Positions 36,278 through 48,695 of a stretch of 64,000 nucleotides of DNA are shown here, in pieces. The translations under genes and the position numbers were made by a program. The notes beneath the pieces were generated by a model. It was given only the letters and a program-made list of their open reading frames with translations. It searched no databases and had not been told where the DNA came from. How positions within the stretch are numbered: the first letter of the stretch is position 1; every line of letters starts with the position of its first letter. Source of the DNA: Magnetovibrio sp. (lineage in GTDB: Bacteria > Pseudomonadota > Alphaproteobacteria > Rhodospirillales > Magnetovibrionaceae); contig NZ_DATCTF010000014.1 of assembly GCF_036568125.1 (NCBI RefSeq), forward strand, positions 1-64,000, in the 5' to 3' direction.

Positions 36278-37807
36278 TTAGTTGTTGCGCCGCGCGTAGC
36301 GCACGGCTTCTTCGGCCGCGCGGATCAGGGCTTTGGCCTTGTTGCAGCTTTCTTGGTATTCGCCCTCAGGGGTCGAATCCGCAACCACGCCGCCACCCGC
36401 CTGGGCGTACAGCCAGCCGTCCTTGATCACCGCGGTGCGCAGGGCGATGCAGGTATCCATTTCGCCGTCGGCACCGAAATAACCGATGCACCCGGCGTAA
36501 ACGCCGCGTTTTTCCGGTTCCAGCTCGTCGATGATTTCCATCGCGCGAACTTTGGGCGCGCCGGACGTTGTGCCGGCGGGAAAGCCTGCGTAGAGCGCGT
36601 CGATGGCGTCCTTGCCCGCAGCGATGCGGCCTTCGACGTTGGACACGATGTGCATGACGTGGCTGTAGCGTTCGATGATGTAGCTGTCGGTAACCTTGAC
36701 GGAACCGATTTCCGCGACCCGGCCGACGTCGTTGCGGCCCAAATCCAACAGCATCAGGTGTTCGGCGCGTTCCTTAGGGTCGGCCAAAAGTTCTTCTTCC
36801 AAGGCCTTGTCTTCGCTGGGCGTCGCGCCGCGCGGGCGGGTTCCCGCGATGGGACGAATGGTGACGGTGCCGCCCCGCAAGCGCACCAGAATTTCGGGGC
36901 TGGAGCCCGCTACCTGAAAATCGCCGAAGTTGAGATAAAACAGGAACGGTGACGGATTGACGCGCCGCAGCGAGCGGTAAAACGCGAACGGCGGCAAACT
37001 GAACGGCAGCTTGAAGCGTTGGCTCAGCACCACCTGGAAGATGTCGCCGGCGAGGATGTATTCCTTGGCCTTTTCGACCATTTCGTAGAATGCCGACTTG
37101 GTCATATTCGAAACCGGTTCGGGCAGGTCCAAGGCTTCGTCGTGCACAGGTTGGGGCGGTAGGGCGCTTTCGAAATCGCTGACGGTGCGCGACAAACGTG
37201 CTTGGGCGTCCTCGAAAGCTTGAGCCGCGGTGGTGTCGTCGCTGGGATAGACCGGCGTCACCACGAACACGATGTCGGATGCGTTGTCGAAAATGGCAAT
37301 CACGGTGGGGCGCAAGAACACCCCGTCGGGCACGCCCAATACGTCGGGGTTGGCGTCGGGGATGTTTTCCACCAGACGCACGCTGTCGTAGGACAGGTAG
37401 CCGATCAGGCCCGCCGCCATCGGCGGCAACACGCCATGGCTTGCGCTCGACATGTCGATGCGGCTTTCGGCCATCAGCGCGCGCAGTGACTTCAGCGTGC
37501 CTTCGGATGCGGCCACCGGGCAGGGTTCGAACGCATTGCTGTCGTTGAGGGCGTTGCGGTTGATGTCGGCATGGTCGCCCACCGCCCGCCACACGATGTC
37601 GGGGCGGCAACCGACGAAGGAATAACGGCCGCGATTGGCGCCGCCTTCGACCGATTCCATCAAAAAGCCGAGACTGTCGGCCCCCACCAGCTTCATGTAA
37701 GCGGAAACGGGGGTATCCAGATCGCCGACCAAAGTGGTCCATACGACTTGCGCGCGGCCCGCATCGTAGGTCTTTTCGAAATCGGAAATCCCGGGGTTGA
37801 GGTCCAT
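36278..37807 (-). CDS. trpE: Anthranilate synthase component I
   Basis: This converts chorismate to anthranilate with ammonia from TrpG. The 509 residues include the N-terminal regulatory domain and the chorismate-binding domain. Visible motifs are IRPIAGTRPRGATPSEDKALEEELLADPKERAEHLMLLDLGRND-like segments, FPAGTTSGAPKVRAMEIIDELEP, and YAQAGGGVVADSTPEGEYQE. It starts 22 bases after ppiD and is probably co-transcribed with it. Its partner gene trpG is about 8 kb away, beyond the copper block. Confidence 0.95.
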   Translation of the reverse strand: MDLNPGISDFEKTYDAGRAQVVWTTLVGDLDTPVSAYMKLVGADSLGFLMESVEGGANRGRYSFVGCRPDIVWRAVGDHADINRNALNDSNAFEPCPVAASEGTLKSLRALMAESRIDMSSASHGVLPPMAAGLIGYLSYDSVRLVENIPDANPDVLGVPDGVFLRPTVIAIFDNASDIVFVVTPVYPSDDTTAAQAFEDAQARLSRTVSDFESALPPQPVHDEALDLPEPVSNMTKSAFYEMVEKAKEYILAGDIFQVVLSQRFKLPFSLPPFAFYRSLRRVNPSPFLFYLNFGDFQVAGSSPEILVRLRGGTVTIRPIAGTRPRGATPSEDKALEEELLADPKERAEHLMLLDLGRNDVGRVAEIGSVKVTDSYIIERYSHVMHIVSNVEGRIAAGKDAIDALYAGFPAGTTSGAPKVRAMEIIDELEPEKRGVYAGCIGYFGADGEMDTCIALRTAVIKDGWLYAQAGGGVVADSTPEGEYQESCNKAKALIRAAEEAVRYARRNN

Positions 37808-37831
37808 CACATCAAATGTCCATCGGGCCGA

Positions 37832-39724
37832 TCAATAGGCATCGTTGAGGGCTTTTTGGTTGATGGTAACGCCGTAAGTCCCTTCCAATGCGCTGCTCAG
37901 CTGCGACAGCAGGTCACCCTGCATGTCGTTGAGAGCCTTGTCCGCGACGGCGCGATAAATGGCCGAGCCGGTGTCGGGCGTGGCGGGAACGATCGTCGCC
38001 AGACGCGCCACGGTGTGCGCGCCGGTGCCTTCGGCCGATGTCGCTTCGCCGGTTTTGAGGGTGAACAAGGTGTCGATCAGGTTGGCGGGCAGGGCACCCA
38101 GTTCCAGCCCCTTGCCGTCGCGGGTGAACGGCGTGGTGACGGTGGCGGCGAAACCGATCGACTGGGCGACGGTGGTGGCATCTTCACCGGCTTGCAGGCG
38201 CGCTTGCGCGGCTTTGGCCAGTTCACCGGCCATTTCGGCGCGCTTTTGCGCATCCCAAGCCATGGCGACATCGTTTTTGACGGTGTCCAGCGGTCGCAGC
38301 GCGGGGGCCGTGATGCCATCGACGCGCACCACCACGAAGGCGTTGCCATCAGTGGTTTCGCTCATCTGGCCGTCTTGGCCCTCGCTAAGCTGAAACGCCT
38401 GATTGACCACGTCGGCGACATAAGGCGTCGTCAGCGGCTTGCCGTCCGGGCCCAGGCCCTGGGCGTCGACGGCGGCGATGTGGGTCGCGGTGGTGCCCAA
38501 TGCGGTGGCGGCTTCTTCAAACGTCATGCCGCTGCCCAGCAAATCTTCGGTCTTGGTCGACTGTTCGTACAAGGCCGTCAGTGCTCGGTCCATCTTCACC
38601 GCTTTGGCGAGTTCGTCGTGGACGTCGGCCAGCGGTTTGACGACGCTCGGCGTGATGTCGACGACTTCGAACACGTGCCAACCGAGCGGGCTTTGCAACA
38701 CGTCGCTGCGTCCACCCTTGGGCAGGGCGAACAGGGCGGTGGCGATATCGGCGCTGAGGTTCGAGGCGTCTGCGGTGGTGAAATCGCCGATCTCGATCAT
38801 GGCCGGATTGGCGCCGACTTCGGCGGCGACCTCGGTGATCGCCTTGCCGCCGTCCAACAGCGTCTTGGCCTTTTGCGCACTGGCTTCGTCGTTGGTCACG
38901 ATCTGGCGCAGGGTGCGCTTTTCGGGCGTCAGGTAATCGGCTTCGCGCTCGTTGTAGGCATTTTGGATGTCTTCTTCGCTGACCGTGATGCCGGCGGCGA
39001 TGGTTTCGCCCTGCAGCACGATGGCGGTGATTTTGCGGTATTCCGGGGCCATGAAGCTGGCGGCATGGTCTTGGTGGAACTGCGCCAACTCCGCGTCGCT
39101 GGGCGCTTTGACGTTGAGCAGGTTGGCGTGTTCGATGCGGATGACTTCAGCCGAACGCTGTTCGGCGGCGTGGGCGTATAGAGCAGACACCAACGGTTTG
39201 GGCACGATCGCGCCGTCACGGATCGGCCCCAGATATTGCTGACGCGCCATGTTTTCACGCACCCGGGCGACGTAGCTGTCTTCGCTAAAGCCGTTGCGGC
39301 CGAGGATGTTGATGAAGATGTTGCGATCGAACTGGCCGGCGTCGTTGAAGAATTCCGGCGTGCGCTTGATCTCGTCGAGGATCTGCGCGTCGGTGATCAT
39401 CAAGCCGATGTCGCGCGCGCTCTCATTGATCAGGGCGCTTTGCACCAAACGACCGACCAGCAGGTTGCCGATGCCCATGGCTTGGCCCTGTTCGCGGGTG
39501 ATCTCTTGCCCGAAGATCTGCGACATGCGTTGCAGTTCGCGGGCGAATTCGGCGCGGAACGCTTCGGCCGAAATGTTCGTGTCGCCGACAGAGGCGACCG
39601 CCGTGTTGGCCGCGCGGCCGCGGAAAATGTCGCCAATGCCCCAAGCGGCGAAGCTCAAAATCAACAGGCCCAGGAACGCCTTGATGAAGATGGTATTGGC
39701 GGATTTGCGCATGAATTCGAGCAT
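37832..39724 (-). CDS. ppiD: PpiD-type membrane-anchored periplasmic chaperone/isomerase
   Basis: This periplasmic foldase is anchored in the inner membrane near the Sec translocon. The 630 residues have one N-terminal transmembrane segment (about 12-30, FIKAFLGLLILSFAAWGIGDIF), a SurA-like N-terminal chaperone region (about 35-200), a parvulin-like domain (about 240-360) and a second helical part. ATG 39724 gives the conserved MLEFMRKSAN start; the upstream frame to 39778 has no support. Its place beside trpE and divergent from tpiA is standard. Confidence 0.92.
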   Translation of the reverse strand: MLEFMRKSANTIFIKAFLGLLILSFAAWGIGDIFRGRAANTAVASVGDTNISAEAFRAEFARELQRMSQIFGQEITREQGQAMGIGNLLVGRLVQSALINESARDIGLMITDAQILDEIKRTPEFFNDAGQFDRNIFINILGRNGFSEDSYVARVRENMARQQYLGPIRDGAIVPKPLVSALYAHAAEQRSAEVIRIEHANLLNVKAPSDAELAQFHQDHAASFMAPEYRKITAIVLQGETIAAGITVSEEDIQNAYNEREADYLTPEKRTLRQIVTNDEASAQKAKTLLDGGKAITEVAAEVGANPAMIEIGDFTTADASNLSADIATALFALPKGGRSDVLQSPLGWHVFEVVDITPSVVKPLADVHDELAKAVKMDRALTALYEQSTKTEDLLGSGMTFEEAATALGTTATHIAAVDAQGLGPDGKPLTTPYVADVVNQAFQLSEGQDGQMSETTDGNAFVVVRVDGITAPALRPLDTVKNDVAMAWDAQKRAEMAGELAKAAQARLQAGEDATTVAQSIGFAATVTTPFTRDGKGLELGALPANLIDTLFTLKTGEATSAEGTGAHTVARLATIVPATPDTGSAIYRAVADKALNDMQGDLLSQLSSALEGTYGVTINQKALNDAY

Positions 39725-40002
39725 GAGGGCACGGTGTCCTAAATAAACGTGAATTTTGAAAGGCGAAACGCCCCCCAATCAATTGGCGCGCATCATAAAA
39801 GGGGTGCGGGGGCGGGGCAAGCGGCGAATGTGCACAATGCATAATGTCATCGACATGTCTGTACAACCGTCGATAAAGATCCTCAAAGTGTGCGCGCAAG
39901 CTGATAGAAGCAGCGCCATGACGACCACTTGCCAGAAAATCTCGCTTTGCTAATATTTGTGTCCGACCGTTCTCGGAATAGTTATCAGAGGGAGAGTTGA
40001 TT

Positions 40003-40200
40003 ATGATTGTTTTGCGTCTTGCCGTTTTTTTCATGGCTATGGTCACGTTCGCCGGAAGCCTTGTCTTGGCCGTCTTAACGATGCCGCTCGGCTTAAACAA
40101 TGCCATGGGCATTATCGGTGCGGTCGCCGTCGGCACAGCTGTTGCTGTTCCAGTCGCCTGGGTGGTCGCCAATAAGATGTCCGCAGGGATGAACAGCTAA
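40003..40200 (+). CDS. Tiny membrane protein of unknown function
   Basis: This 65-residue hydrophobic protein has two likely transmembrane segments (about 4-27 and 33-54) joined by a short loop. GGAGAG lies six bases before the ATG at 40003, and a strong terminator follows the stop, so a single-gene transcript is likely. I do not recognise the family. Confidence 0.65.
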   Translation: MIVLRLAVFFMAMVTFAGSLVLAVLTMPLGLNNAMGIIGAVAVGTAVAVPVAWVVANKMSAGMNS

Positions 40201-40231
40201 AATTCACAGAATTCGATATGTCTTAAAAAAA

Positions 40232-40264
40232 CGGAGCGTGATGTCCATCACGCTCCGCTTTTTT
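40232..40264 (+). terminator. Rho-independent terminator after the tiny membrane protein
   Basis: CGGAGCGTGATG and CATCACGCTCCG pair over nearly their full length with a very small loop. CTTTTTTA follows, and an A-tract lies upstream, so it may act in both directions, also closing the convergent MBL gene. Confidence 0.9.
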
Positions 40265-40290
40265 ATGCAAAATGCCCGAGGCGCTACCGT

Positions 40291-41196
40291 TTAGTCATAC
40301 ATCACGGTTGTGCCTGGGGACACTAGGTCCAAGTCGTATGGCTGCCCCGCGCTTTGAACGACAAAACGACTGATGGGTTCTAGATACAGACGGTATGTCG
40401 AATGATGGATGGGGAGGATTTTGCGTGGTGAAACTTGACCCGCAAGTTCGATCACGTCATCGGCCCCCATACTTATCTTCCCAAGCGGCCCGCTGGTGCC
40501 GACGCCGCCCATGTTCGGGATCAGAATATCGGGTTTGCCAAGGTCTTTGAGGGACTGTACCACATCGGGCGTGGGAAATGAGTCTCCAGTCCAATACAGC
40601 GTGCGTCGCCAATCTCCTTGGGAAAATTCAAGCCAATAGCCATTCCCGACACCCAAAATAGGATCCAACTGGCGATTGTGCGTGTGATGCGCTTTGAGTG
40701 CGGTAATGGTGACGCGCCCCGCACCAGCGTTGAAGCTATAACTTTCATGCCAAGCCAAACCCTTCACTTTGGCAAATCCCATGGCGAAGACTTTTTCGCG
40801 GTCACTCTGCGGCGTTATGAAGGGTTTCGTTTCTGGAATTTGAGCCTGCGCCGTTTGATCGAAATGATCTTCGTGGGCGTGACTTAACAAGACGACATCG
40901 TAATCCGTGGGCCGTGCGCCGGGAAAGGGTGATAACCGGGCAAAGGTTTTCACCGTAGGGCCGACGTTGAGATCGAACATTTCATTGGGATCGCCCATGG
41001 TGAAGGCATGCAAACCGTCACCGAATGTTGGGTCCGTCAGAATGGTCAAATCGTTAAACGAGATCGCCATTGTCGCACCGCCAAACCACTTTACTTGAAC
41101 GTAGGGCTGAGGGGTGCTTGGAGCTGCAAATGCGTTCGAAATGCCGAACAGGGCGATGAGGATGGTGAGGGTGCTGATCAGAAAAGGTCGAAACAT
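40291..41196 (-). CDS. Secreted metallo-beta-lactamase-fold hydrolase
   Basis: This 301-residue protein has a signal peptide (to about AFAAP, residue 25) and an MBL fold of the UlaG/NAPE-PLD-like group. The metal-binding HAHEDH is at 106-111. Further ligands are likely His in ALKAHHTH, Asp in WTGDSF and the final His in LPIHHSTY. The substrate is unknown; the group includes lactonases and phosphodiesterases. It is divergent from a LysR gene, which probably controls it. Confidence 0.88.
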   Translation of the reverse strand: MFRPFLISTLTILIALFGISNAFAAPSTPQPYVQVKWFGGATMAISFNDLTILTDPTFGDGLHAFTMGDPNEMFDLNVGPTVKTFARLSPFPGARPTDYDVVLLSHAHEDHFDQTAQAQIPETKPFITPQSDREKVFAMGFAKVKGLAWHESYSFNAGAGRVTITALKAHHTHNRQLDPILGVGNGYWLEFSQGDWRRTLYWTGDSFPTPDVVQSLKDLGKPDILIPNMGGVGTSGPLGKISMGADDVIELAGQVSPRKILPIHHSTYRLYLEPISRFVVQSAGQPYDLDLVSPGTTVMYD

Positions 41197-41293
41197 CTCG
41201 GGTCTCCTAGTTTGGGATCCTCGGATGTTGCCACATCGATTTTGAATGCATTATCCGGTTAATGTTGATCAAACAATCCGATATAATCGTTCA

Positions 41294-42166
41294 ATGGTAA
41301 ATCTTACTCAACTTCAAACGTTTATCGAAATAGCCCGCACAGGAAGCTTCACGCAAGCCAGTCAACGTCTGTCCGTGCCGCGTTCCACAGTGAGTGCGCG
41401 CATGCAGGCGTTGGAAGAACGGCTGAACGTGCGGCTTTTGCATCGCACCACACGGCGGGTTGCCTTGACGAGTGAAGGGCGCAGCTATCTCGACACGTGT
41501 CAAGCTGCTCTCGACCGTCTGATGGCCGCAGAATCCGAATTGGCCCAAACGAACAGATTGTCGGGCACGATCCGCATGACGGTGCCGATTGATATGTCGA
41601 AAACATATCTGGCGCATACCTTGAATGCGTTCCTGGCTGAAAACCCGTCACTCAATATTGAGGTGGTGGTCAGTGATGAAACGCTTGATCTCGTGGCGAA
41701 CCACATCGACTTGGCTCTTCGCGGCGGTGCGCCGGGCGGTGAGGGGTTGGTCGCGCGGCGGTTTGGGGAAGGGCGGATGGCGCTATATGCCAGCCCCGCC
41801 TATAAAACCGCCAATATTTCCCAAGCCCCCTTGCAAAGCTTAACCGGTCACATTCTTTTCGACCCCGCCCAACAGCGGCGCAGAACCAAAGCGTTGAACG
41901 GAGCGCAAAAAGGGCCCATTGAAACGCGAAATTTCGAGCTCGCTAAAGCCCTGGCCATCCAATCGGCCGGTATTGCCTTGTTGCCACAAAGCCTATGTCG
42001 TCAAGAGGTTGCCGCTGGGCTCTTGGTACCCCTTGAATTTGACAAGGTCTTAACGGATTTGGCGCTGTATATCGTCTTACCGACACGCCAATACGTTCCC
42101 GCCCGGGTACGCGCCTTGATCGATTTCCTCGTATCTACAGATAAAATCTCTGACCAACTGACGTGA
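41294..42166 (+). CDS. LysR-family transcription regulator
   Basis: This regulator of about 290 residues has an N-terminal winged helix (MVNLTQLQTFIEIARTGSFTQASQRLSVPRSTVSARMQALEERL) and a C-terminal periplasmic-binding-like effector domain (about 90-290). ATG 41294 gives the standard LysR start; the longer frame from 41246 is rejected. Being divergent from the MBL-fold hydrolase across 97 bases is the classic LysR arrangement, so that gene is the likely target. The effector is unknown. Confidence 0.92.
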   Translation: MVNLTQLQTFIEIARTGSFTQASQRLSVPRSTVSARMQALEERLNVRLLHRTTRRVALTSEGRSYLDTCQAALDRLMAAESELAQTNRLSGTIRMTVPIDMSKTYLAHTLNAFLAENPSLNIEVVVSDETLDLVANHIDLALRGGAPGGEGLVARRFGEGRMALYASPAYKTANISQAPLQSLTGHILFDPAQQRRRTKALNGAQKGPIETRNFELAKALAIQSAGIALLPQSLCRQEVAAGLLVPLEFDKVLTDLALYIVLPTRQYVPARVRALIDFLVSTDKISDQLT

Positions 42167-42185
42167 GCTAACCTCTAGCTTTTTT
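42166..42185 (+). terminator. Compact terminator overlapping the LysR stop codon
   Basis: AGCTA/TAGCT form a 5-bp stem with a 5-base loop followed by six Ts, beginning at the last base of the stop codon. The stem is short but the T-tract is clear. Confidence 0.55.
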
Positions 42186-42282
42186 GCCCACCCCAAAGTG
42201 TATGTCGCTTTGCCGGGCAGCTGTGATAGAACTCTTCACCTTATTTTTGACACTCACACTCGAATTCCGGGGGATGGAAACC

Positions 42283-43041
<759 letters not shown>

Positions 43042-43048
43042 GGCGGGC

Positions 43049-43066
43049 GGAAAATTATAATTTTCC
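43049..43066. repeat. 18-bp perfect palindrome after tpiA
   Basis: GGAAAATTATAATTTTCC is a perfect palindrome seven bases after the tpiA stop. It is AT-rich in a GC-rich setting. A short AGCC/GGCT hairpin with Ts follows at about 43069-43085, and a GCCCGGG/CCCGGGC repeat at 43116-43148. Together these may act as a 3' end or processing site before secG. Confidence 0.5.
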
Positions 43067-43170
43067 CTAGCCAAGACGGCTTTTTGGGACTATTTACGGC
43101 ACAACAAATAACTGGGCCCGGGTAACGCCCTCTATAGGCTCCCCGGGCTCTTTCACTTGGAAACTGATCT

Positions 43171-43530
43171 ATGTCGTCACTTTTGCCTGTTTTGTTGGTC
43201 ATCCATGTTCTCGTCACCATCGCGCTGATCGGCATCGTGCTGATCCAAAAAAGCGAAGGCGGTGCGTTGGGCATCGGCGGCGGTGGCGGTGGCGGCATGG
43301 GCGGTTTCATGACCGGTCGCGAAACCGCGAACCTGCTGACTCGCACCACGGCGATCTTGGCGACGTTGTTCATGGGCCTCAGCCTGACCATCGCGATCAT
43401 CACCGGCGCGGATAAAGAGTCCGGCTCGATTCTCGATTCGGCACCGAACGCCGTTCAAACGGCCCCTGCACCGGTCGCTCCGGCCGAACCGGAAACGCCT
43501 TCCGCGCCCACCGCACCGGTCGCACAATAA
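43171..43530 (+). CDS. secG: Preprotein translocase subunit SecG
   Basis: This is the small subunit of the SecYEG channel. The 119 residues have two transmembrane segments (about 4-26 and 53-75) around a Gly-rich loop with LIGIVLIQKSEGGALGIGGGGG. The C-terminal tail is rich in Ala, Pro and Glu and of low complexity, as in many alphaproteobacterial SecG proteins. It lies between tpiA and pyrG as usual. Confidence 0.94.
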   Translation: MSSLLPVLLVIHVLVTIALIGIVLIQKSEGGALGIGGGGGGGMGGFMTGRETANLLTRTTAILATLFMGLSLTIAIITGADKESGSILDSAPNAVQTAPAPVAPAEPETPSAPTAPVAQ

Positions 43531-43626
43531 CCAGGATTTCCGGGGCTCTCAGCCGATGAGCTCAAGATACCCACAGGGGCGGCAAAACATTGCCGCCTCT
43601 TTCATTTTACACGCACGCACACTTAG

Positions 43627-45276
<1,650 letters not shown>

Positions 45277-45293
45277 AGAAAGCAGTTTCGAAC

Positions 45294-46139
45294 ATGGTCG
45301 ATACCCGTCACGTCGCAGCAGGTCAGGTCACTTTCGGTAACGATCTGCCCTTGGCGTTGATTGCGGGCCCGTGTCAGATGGAAAGCCGCGCCCACGCCAT
45401 GGAATTGGCGGTGGCGTGCAAGGAACTGACCGCAAAGCTCGGCATAGGCTTCGTTTTCAAAGCCTCGTTCGACAAAGCCAACCGCACCTCGCTGAAAGGC
45501 CAGCGCGGTTTGGGGTTGAGCAAGGCACTTGACGTGTTCGCCGAAATCAAGGAAAGCCTGGGCGTTCCGGTACTCACCGACGTGCACAGCGAGGCACAGT
45601 GCCAGCCGGTCGCCGAAGTGGTCGACATCTTACAGATTCCTGCTTTTTTGTGTCGCCAGACCGATCTGCTGGTCGCGGCCGCCCAGACCGGCGCGGTGAT
45701 CAACGTCAAAAAAGGCCAATTTCTGGCCCCGTGGGACATGAAAAACGTTGTCGCCAAGCTGACCGACAGCGGCAACAATAACGTTTTGGTGACGGAACGC
45801 GGCACCAGCTTCGGCTACAACACCCTGGTCACCGATATGCGCGGCTTGCCGCAAATGGCGCACGACACCGGCATGCCGGTCATTTTCGACGCCACCCATT
45901 CCGTGCAACAACCGGGCGGACAAGGCGGTTCGTCGGGCGGCGATCGTCGCTTTGCGCCGATCTTGGCGCGCGCCGCCGTCGCCGTCGGCATTGCCGGCGT
46001 GTTTATCGAAACCCACGACGATCCGGACAATGCGCCCTCGGACGGGCCCAACATGATCCCGATCCGTGACCTCCCCGACGTGCTGGAGATCCTCATAGCG
46101 ATCGACAAGGTAGCCAAAGCGCACCCTGTATCGTTATAG
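45294..46139 (+). CDS. kdsA: 3-deoxy-8-phosphooctulonate synthase
   Basis: This makes KDO-8-phosphate from PEP and arabinose-5-phosphate for the LPS core. The 281 residues show LALIAGPCQMES near the start, FKASFDKANRTSLKGQRG, a TDVHSEAQC stretch, IPAFLCRQTDLL, FGYNTLVTDMRG and FDATHSVQQPGGQGG. ATG 45294 is chosen because the longer frame is a shadow of pyrG. It complements the lpx genes earlier in the window. Confidence 0.96.
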   Translation: MVDTRHVAAGQVTFGNDLPLALIAGPCQMESRAHAMELAVACKELTAKLGIGFVFKASFDKANRTSLKGQRGLGLSKALDVFAEIKESLGVPVLTDVHSEAQCQPVAEVVDILQIPAFLCRQTDLLVAAAQTGAVINVKKGQFLAPWDMKNVVAKLTDSGNNNVLVTERGTSFGYNTLVTDMRGLPQMAHDTGMPVIFDATHSVQQPGGQGGSSGGDRRFAPILARAAVAVGIAGVFIETHDDPDNAPSDGPNMIPIRDLPDVLEILIAIDKVAKAHPVSL

Positions 46140-46165
46140 TCCGGCGCGAAATGAACGAGATATAG

Positions 46166-47455
<1,290 letters not shown>

Positions 47456-47473
47456 GCATCGACCTCTCTTGTG

Positions 47474-47515
47474 AAAGAGCGTCCCCCGGATCAAAATGGG
47501 GGACGCTCTTTTTTT
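47474..47515 (+). terminator. eno: Strong rho-independent terminator after eno
   Basis: AAAGAGCGTCCCCC and GGGGGACGCTCTTT form a perfect 14-bp stem with a 10-base loop and a run of seven Ts at 47509-47515. It ends the tpiA-to-eno transcript. Confidence 0.95.
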
Positions 47516-47538
47516 GCCATCTTGGGAACTGTGAGCAC

Positions 47539-47826
47539 ATGAAGAATATGAAAACGATGATCGTGGGCGGTGTCGTGGTGATGATCACGGTGCTGTTGCT
47601 GGTCAGCAATGTCTACCTGTCGTCGACCGGTGATTTCAAATGCACCAACACCGAGGACGCCATCATCAAAGTCTCTGCCAAAGTGGTCATGCCCAGCCGC
47701 CCGACCGACCAGGAAAAGAAAGACGCCAGCTTGAGCAAATACTGCGCCATGCACACCCAAGTCTGCGCCACCAAGACCAGCGAAAAGACGCCGCAAGTTC
47801 TCGAAATTTGTCAGCCCTATCGTTAA
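47539..47826 (+). CDS. Small secreted or membrane-anchored protein, unknown
   Basis: This 95-residue product has an N-terminal hydrophobic segment (about 6-28, MIVGGVVVMITVLLLVSNVYL) acting as signal or anchor. A short exported part follows with four Cys residues (FKCTN, KYCAM, QVCAT, EICQP), which suggests two disulfides. I do not recognise the family. It begins 24 bases after the eno terminator, so it depends on read-through or a promoter within that hairpin region. The DUF4197 gene follows after 21 bases. Confidence 0.65.
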   Translation: MKNMKTMIVGGVVVMITVLLLVSNVYLSSTGDFKCTNTEDAIIKVSAKVVMPSRPTDQEKKDASLSKYCAMHTQVCATKTSEKTPQVLEICQPYR

Positions 47827-47847
47827 CGCTCGAAAAAGGACCGATCC

Positions 47848-48621
47848 ATGCCCAATTTCCGCGTCGCCGTTGCCTTCGTCGCCGTGACCGCCATGGTGAG
47901 TGTGGGCGCGCCTGTCAAAGTTCAGGCCCAAGACTGGATGAAAACCTTGCAAGACGTGGTCGGCACCGCCGCCCAGCGTAGCGCGCCTGTGGTCGACACC
48001 ACCGCGCTGAGCGCCCTGACGAACGAAGACATGGTCGCGGGCCTGAAAGAAGCCTTGCGCGTCGGCACGGAAACGGTGAGCGGGCAATTGGGCGCCGTGA
48101 ACGGTTTCAACGCCGATCCGTCGATCCACATTCCGTTGCCCAGGGAACTGCAATCGGTTCAATCGACGCTCAAGAAGTTTGGCCTGGGAAGCCTTGCCGA
48201 CGAAGTCGAATTGAAACTCAACCGTGGCGCCGAAGCCGCCATGCCCAAAGCTAAGGCGCTGGTGTGGCAGGCGATCTCGACCATGAGCCTGGATGACGCG
48301 AAAACCATCCTGAACGGCCCGGACGACGCCGCGACCCAGTACTTTCGCCGCGTTGCGACGCCGGAACTCACAGCCACGGTCGCTCCGGTGATCGAGCAGA
48401 ACCTGCAAAACGTCGGTGCGGTGGCGGCGTATGATCAACTGCTGGGCCAGTACAAAAACATCCCGTTCGTGCCCGACCTGAAAGCCGACCTGACTTCCCA
48501 TGCGACGACCTTGGCGTTGGACGGCTTGTTTTTGTACCTGGCGCGCGAAGAAGCCGCGATCCGCAAGGACCCGGCCAAGCGCACCACCGAAATCCTCACC
48601 AAAGTGTTCAGCGCGCTGTAG
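47848..48621 (+). CDS. DUF4197-domain periplasmic protein
   Basis: This 257-residue protein has a signal peptide ending at KVQAQD (about residue 28) and matches the DUF4197 pattern. Its N-terminal part has GLKEALRVGTETVSGQLG and DPSIHIPLPREL; the rest is helical, including KALVWQAISTMSLDDAKTIL and ATQYFRR. The function is not established; members occur widely in proteobacteria as secreted or lipid-anchored proteins. AAAAAGGA precedes the start. Confidence 0.85.
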   Translation: MPNFRVAVAFVAVTAMVSVGAPVKVQAQDWMKTLQDVVGTAAQRSAPVVDTTALSALTNEDMVAGLKEALRVGTETVSGQLGAVNGFNADPSIHIPLPRELQSVQSTLKKFGLGSLADEVELKLNRGAEAAMPKAKALVWQAISTMSLDDAKTILNGPDDAATQYFRRVATPELTATVAPVIEQNLQNVGAVAAYDQLLGQYKNIPFVPDLKADLTSHATTLALDGLFLYLAREEAAIRKDPAKRTTEILTKVFSAL

Positions 48622-48695
48622 GCATATCGCATTTCCTCCGTCTCGTTCGGCGTGCTAAGATTCGTTTCGCGCCAGTGTGTTGAGGGGGAAAGACC

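Noticed and set aside
37571-39181. 536-codon forward frame opposite ppiD and trpE
   Set aside because: Low-complexity Gly/Arg/His/Phe-rich translation; antisense shadow of real genes.
41197-41293. LysR binding site in the MBL/LysR gap
   Set aside because: AT-rich partial inverted repeats are present, but no site stands out well enough to assign.
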